Source: Imbricaverruca yamaguchii (lineage: Eukaryota > Arthropoda > Thecostraca > Neoverrucidae). Taken from it: a stretch of 64,000 bases of DNA. A program made the translations under genes and the position numbers. The stretch lies in the NCBI GenBank assembly GCA_034440575.1, contig JAOTOL010001313.1:62001-126000 (forward strand), given 5' to 3'. Below the pieces are notes generated by a model. The model was given only the letters and a program-made list of their open reading frames with translations. It was not told the origin of the DNA and did not search any database. This document shows, one piece after another, positions 62,191 through 64,000 of the stretch. How positions within the stretch are numbered: position 1 is the first letter of the stretch; each line of letters begins with the position of its first letter.

Positions 62191-62195
62191 CTAAG

Positions 62196-62248
62196 ATGAA
62201 GGGACAGGCTACGTTGTCTGACTTGTTCAAGAAAAATAGCAAGAAAAG
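62196..62248 (+). CDS. Possible first coding exon of an unknown transposon gene
   Basis: ATG at 62196 opens MKGQATLSDLFKKNSKKR and ends AAAAG|GTATGT, a good donor (phase 2). A Q-x-x-L-x-x-x-F start followed by lysines is common at the N-terminus of domesticated or active transposon proteins and resembles a PCNA-interacting peptide. No exon with matching phase was identified nearby. Very short, so weak. Confidence 0.35.
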
Positions 62249-62455
62249 GTATGTATTCACATCTTGAATAAGAGATAACTGGTCGGTTTGCAGGTGGGGG
62301 AGATTCTGGCGGTAGGACCTGGCTTTCAAACTTTAAGGGTATTGTTGTAGTTTAAGGTATCTAAGTAGGTAGGGGAAGCGGGGGGTTGACGAACACTTAA
62401 GACATCGTACATTGAATGGCTCTACCGCTGCTTCTGTATGGGCGAACCAGTAAGT

Positions 62456-62628
62456 GTACGGTGCTTACAGGATGCAAAAATGAACAAGCTATTCATATTT
62501 ACGCAGTTTCTTTTGATGAAGATCCTCTAACCACTCACGAGGAGCAGCTGAAAACCGAGCGATTATTTTGTGGTCGGGTGCCGTATTCCAAACTCAAAAA
62601 TGCTGCTTTCGTGTATTACGAACACCAG
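62456..62628 (+). CDS. Possible coding exon of an unknown, repeated gene
   Basis: An open frame encodes CKNEQAIHIYAVSFDEDPLT and continues to VYYEHQ, followed by CAG|GTATGT, a good donor. A diverged, stop-containing copy lies at 24.3-24.45 kb, so this belongs to a repeated family. Function not recognised. Its frame does not join in phase to the possible exon at 62,196. Confidence 0.3.
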
Positions 62629-63269
62629 GTATGTAGTTTCCGGAACACTTTTATGAATCAATTATATCTCCCACATTTATTTTTTGCTCATGATGGAAGT
62701 TCATTTTGTGGTTTCTATGAATTTTTTGTATTATAATCCTTGACACATTCATTTATGAACAGCTGTATATGGGCTGGACCAGGGCTAAAAAAAATGGTTT
62801 CGTGGTTGTCGTCCAAATCCGGAATAGGCTTGGTGGTTGTCACCTTTTGTGCAAACGATAACATTATGCTACATGGCCCGGGACAGGGGTTCCCAACCTG
62901 GGGTAATGCGCTGGCTTGTGGAGGGGTGGGGGTGGGGTTATAGCGGGGTTTCGTCAAACCTCGAGTATGGAGAGTACTGTGTATATTTGCCAAAAACCTG
63001 TGCACATATATCGGCAGGAAATACTATATGTTCTCAACCTTGAAAATGAACTTTGATTATGAGGCATTCTGAATTTGATACGGTGTAATCACGAGGTTGG
63101 CCTAACCCAAAGGGGGTAATGATAGCTCGAAAAGGTTGTGATTTCCTGAACCTATAACAAATTGCGTCGATTGCCTTTATACAGAATATCTTGCCGCCAA
63201 TTTCCTTTTCGGCAATTCGGCGTCGTCAATGCACCCAGGGTTTGCAACACTGTCAATGCACCCATGGTT

Positions 63270-63545
63270 TTGAGCCTTAATAATGCAAGGGCTTAGAAGT
63301 GTCGTGAATTTAAGCCGTCTTAAATATTAAAAGCCAGTTTAAACTGGCTTAAATTAATAAAAGCCACTGGCTGGCATAAATTCAATTTAAGCCAGGTTTT
63401 TTTCCATCCATAAATATAGGTAGGTAGGTACCTACCTACATATATGGATGACAAATTTAAGCCACCTGGTGGTTTACGCCGGTTTAAACCAGCCGGCATA
63501 AATTAATTTAAGCCACCCTGGCTAAAATTATGTTTCGGATATGGC
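63270..63545. repeat. TTTAAGCC palindromic repeat cluster
   Basis: AATTTAAGCC, GGCTTAAAT and related palindromic words recur about ten times (also at 23.95-24.05 kb). A self-complementary (GTAG)n/(CTAC)n tract, TAGGTAGGTAGGTACCTACC, lies near 63,420. It looks like a simple, hairpin-prone repeat. Confidence 0.7.
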
Positions 63546-64000
63546 TGGAGAGCAGTGACAAACAAAAGTTAGGGAAGCATCAATTATTCCAAAATGTGCT
63601 ACACTCCATTTTATTTATAAACAAACACTCCCTAGAATTTCCCAAAACTCTGGCTGGGTTCTAGGTATGCACTCCACAAGTCAGAATTTTACCCATTGGG
63701 TACCTAGCCATTGTATAGCTAGGTATCTATTTTATGTTAGCTTAAAAGTAACTACATGAGCCAGACCAATTTGTAATGTTTTTGACATAGCTTTCCCATT
63801 GTCTTACTGATAATAGTATATGTAGGTAGATACCTACCTACCCATTATTCATAGACAACAGTAAGCAATCTGTTTGCTTATTGTTTGCTACAGTAAGCAA
63901 AATGTCTACCTATTGCACATTTTGCACACATTGTCAACTATTGCACACCTTTCATGACATTGTATGGTAGCACATTATTTCCTGTTAGCACTAACACTTG

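Overview
This is animal nuclear DNA. The sparse, GC-rich exons, canonical GT-AG splice sites, microsatellites and dense DNA transposons and LINEs rule out a prokaryote. The only host gene I can support is on the minus strand. It is a class B (secretin-family) GPCR, closest by its motifs to corticotropin-releasing-factor / diuretic-hormone-44 (DH44) receptors. This suggests a protostome, most likely an arthropod; I cannot name the species.

Three exons are visible and their splice phases fit exactly. Exon A (53027-52503) carries the start codon, signal peptide and most of the hormone-binding domain, and ends in phase 1. Exon B (856-652) carries the last two ectodomain cysteines and TM1, and ends in phase 2. 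Exon C (150-57) carries the ICL1 motif and TM2, and ends in phase 0. TM3-TM7 lie beyond the left edge. Exon A begins at an acceptor, so an upstream 5' exon probably lies to the right; a CpG-rich patch at 59.1-59.4 kb is a weak candidate.

The intron between exons A and B is about 51.6 kb and is filled with nested mobile DNA. (1) At 3.95-5.1 kb there is a worn tandem array, and at 5.95-7.28 kb an element bounded by TTAA. (2) At 10,152-29,040 there is an 18.9-kb hAT-like transposon with about 300-bp terminal inverted repeats (TIRs) and a perfect 8-bp target-site duplication (TSD). Its broken transposase runs right to left in two parts at its two ends. (3) Inside it, at 16,271-23,731, sits a second, better preserved hAT-like element with its own perfect 8-bp TSD. 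It has a two-exon transposase of about 960 codons whose exon phases match and whose N-terminal region is an in-frame 30-bp minisatellite. LINE debris fills its intron. (4) At 30.5-31.9 kb lies a 5'-truncated LINE with an open reverse transcriptase. (5) At 36.0-38.1 kb a repeat is interrupted by a TTAA element, with an empty-site copy nearby. (6) At about 38.4-41.0 kb there is a DNA transposon with long TIRs and a decayed ORF. (7) From 43.5 to 46.0 kb there are two minisatellites. (8) At 46.7-52.3 kb a longer LINE (endonuclease plus RT) is split by nested TTAA elements.

To the right of exon A are 68-bp and 38-bp minisatellites, another dispersed repeat copy, the CpG-rich patch, and unassigned repeat or ORF fragments up to the end. 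I recognise no rRNA, tRNA, CRISPR array or bacterial gene. Database identity of the transposon families could not be tested here; family calls rest on motifs, TSD length and TIR sequence.
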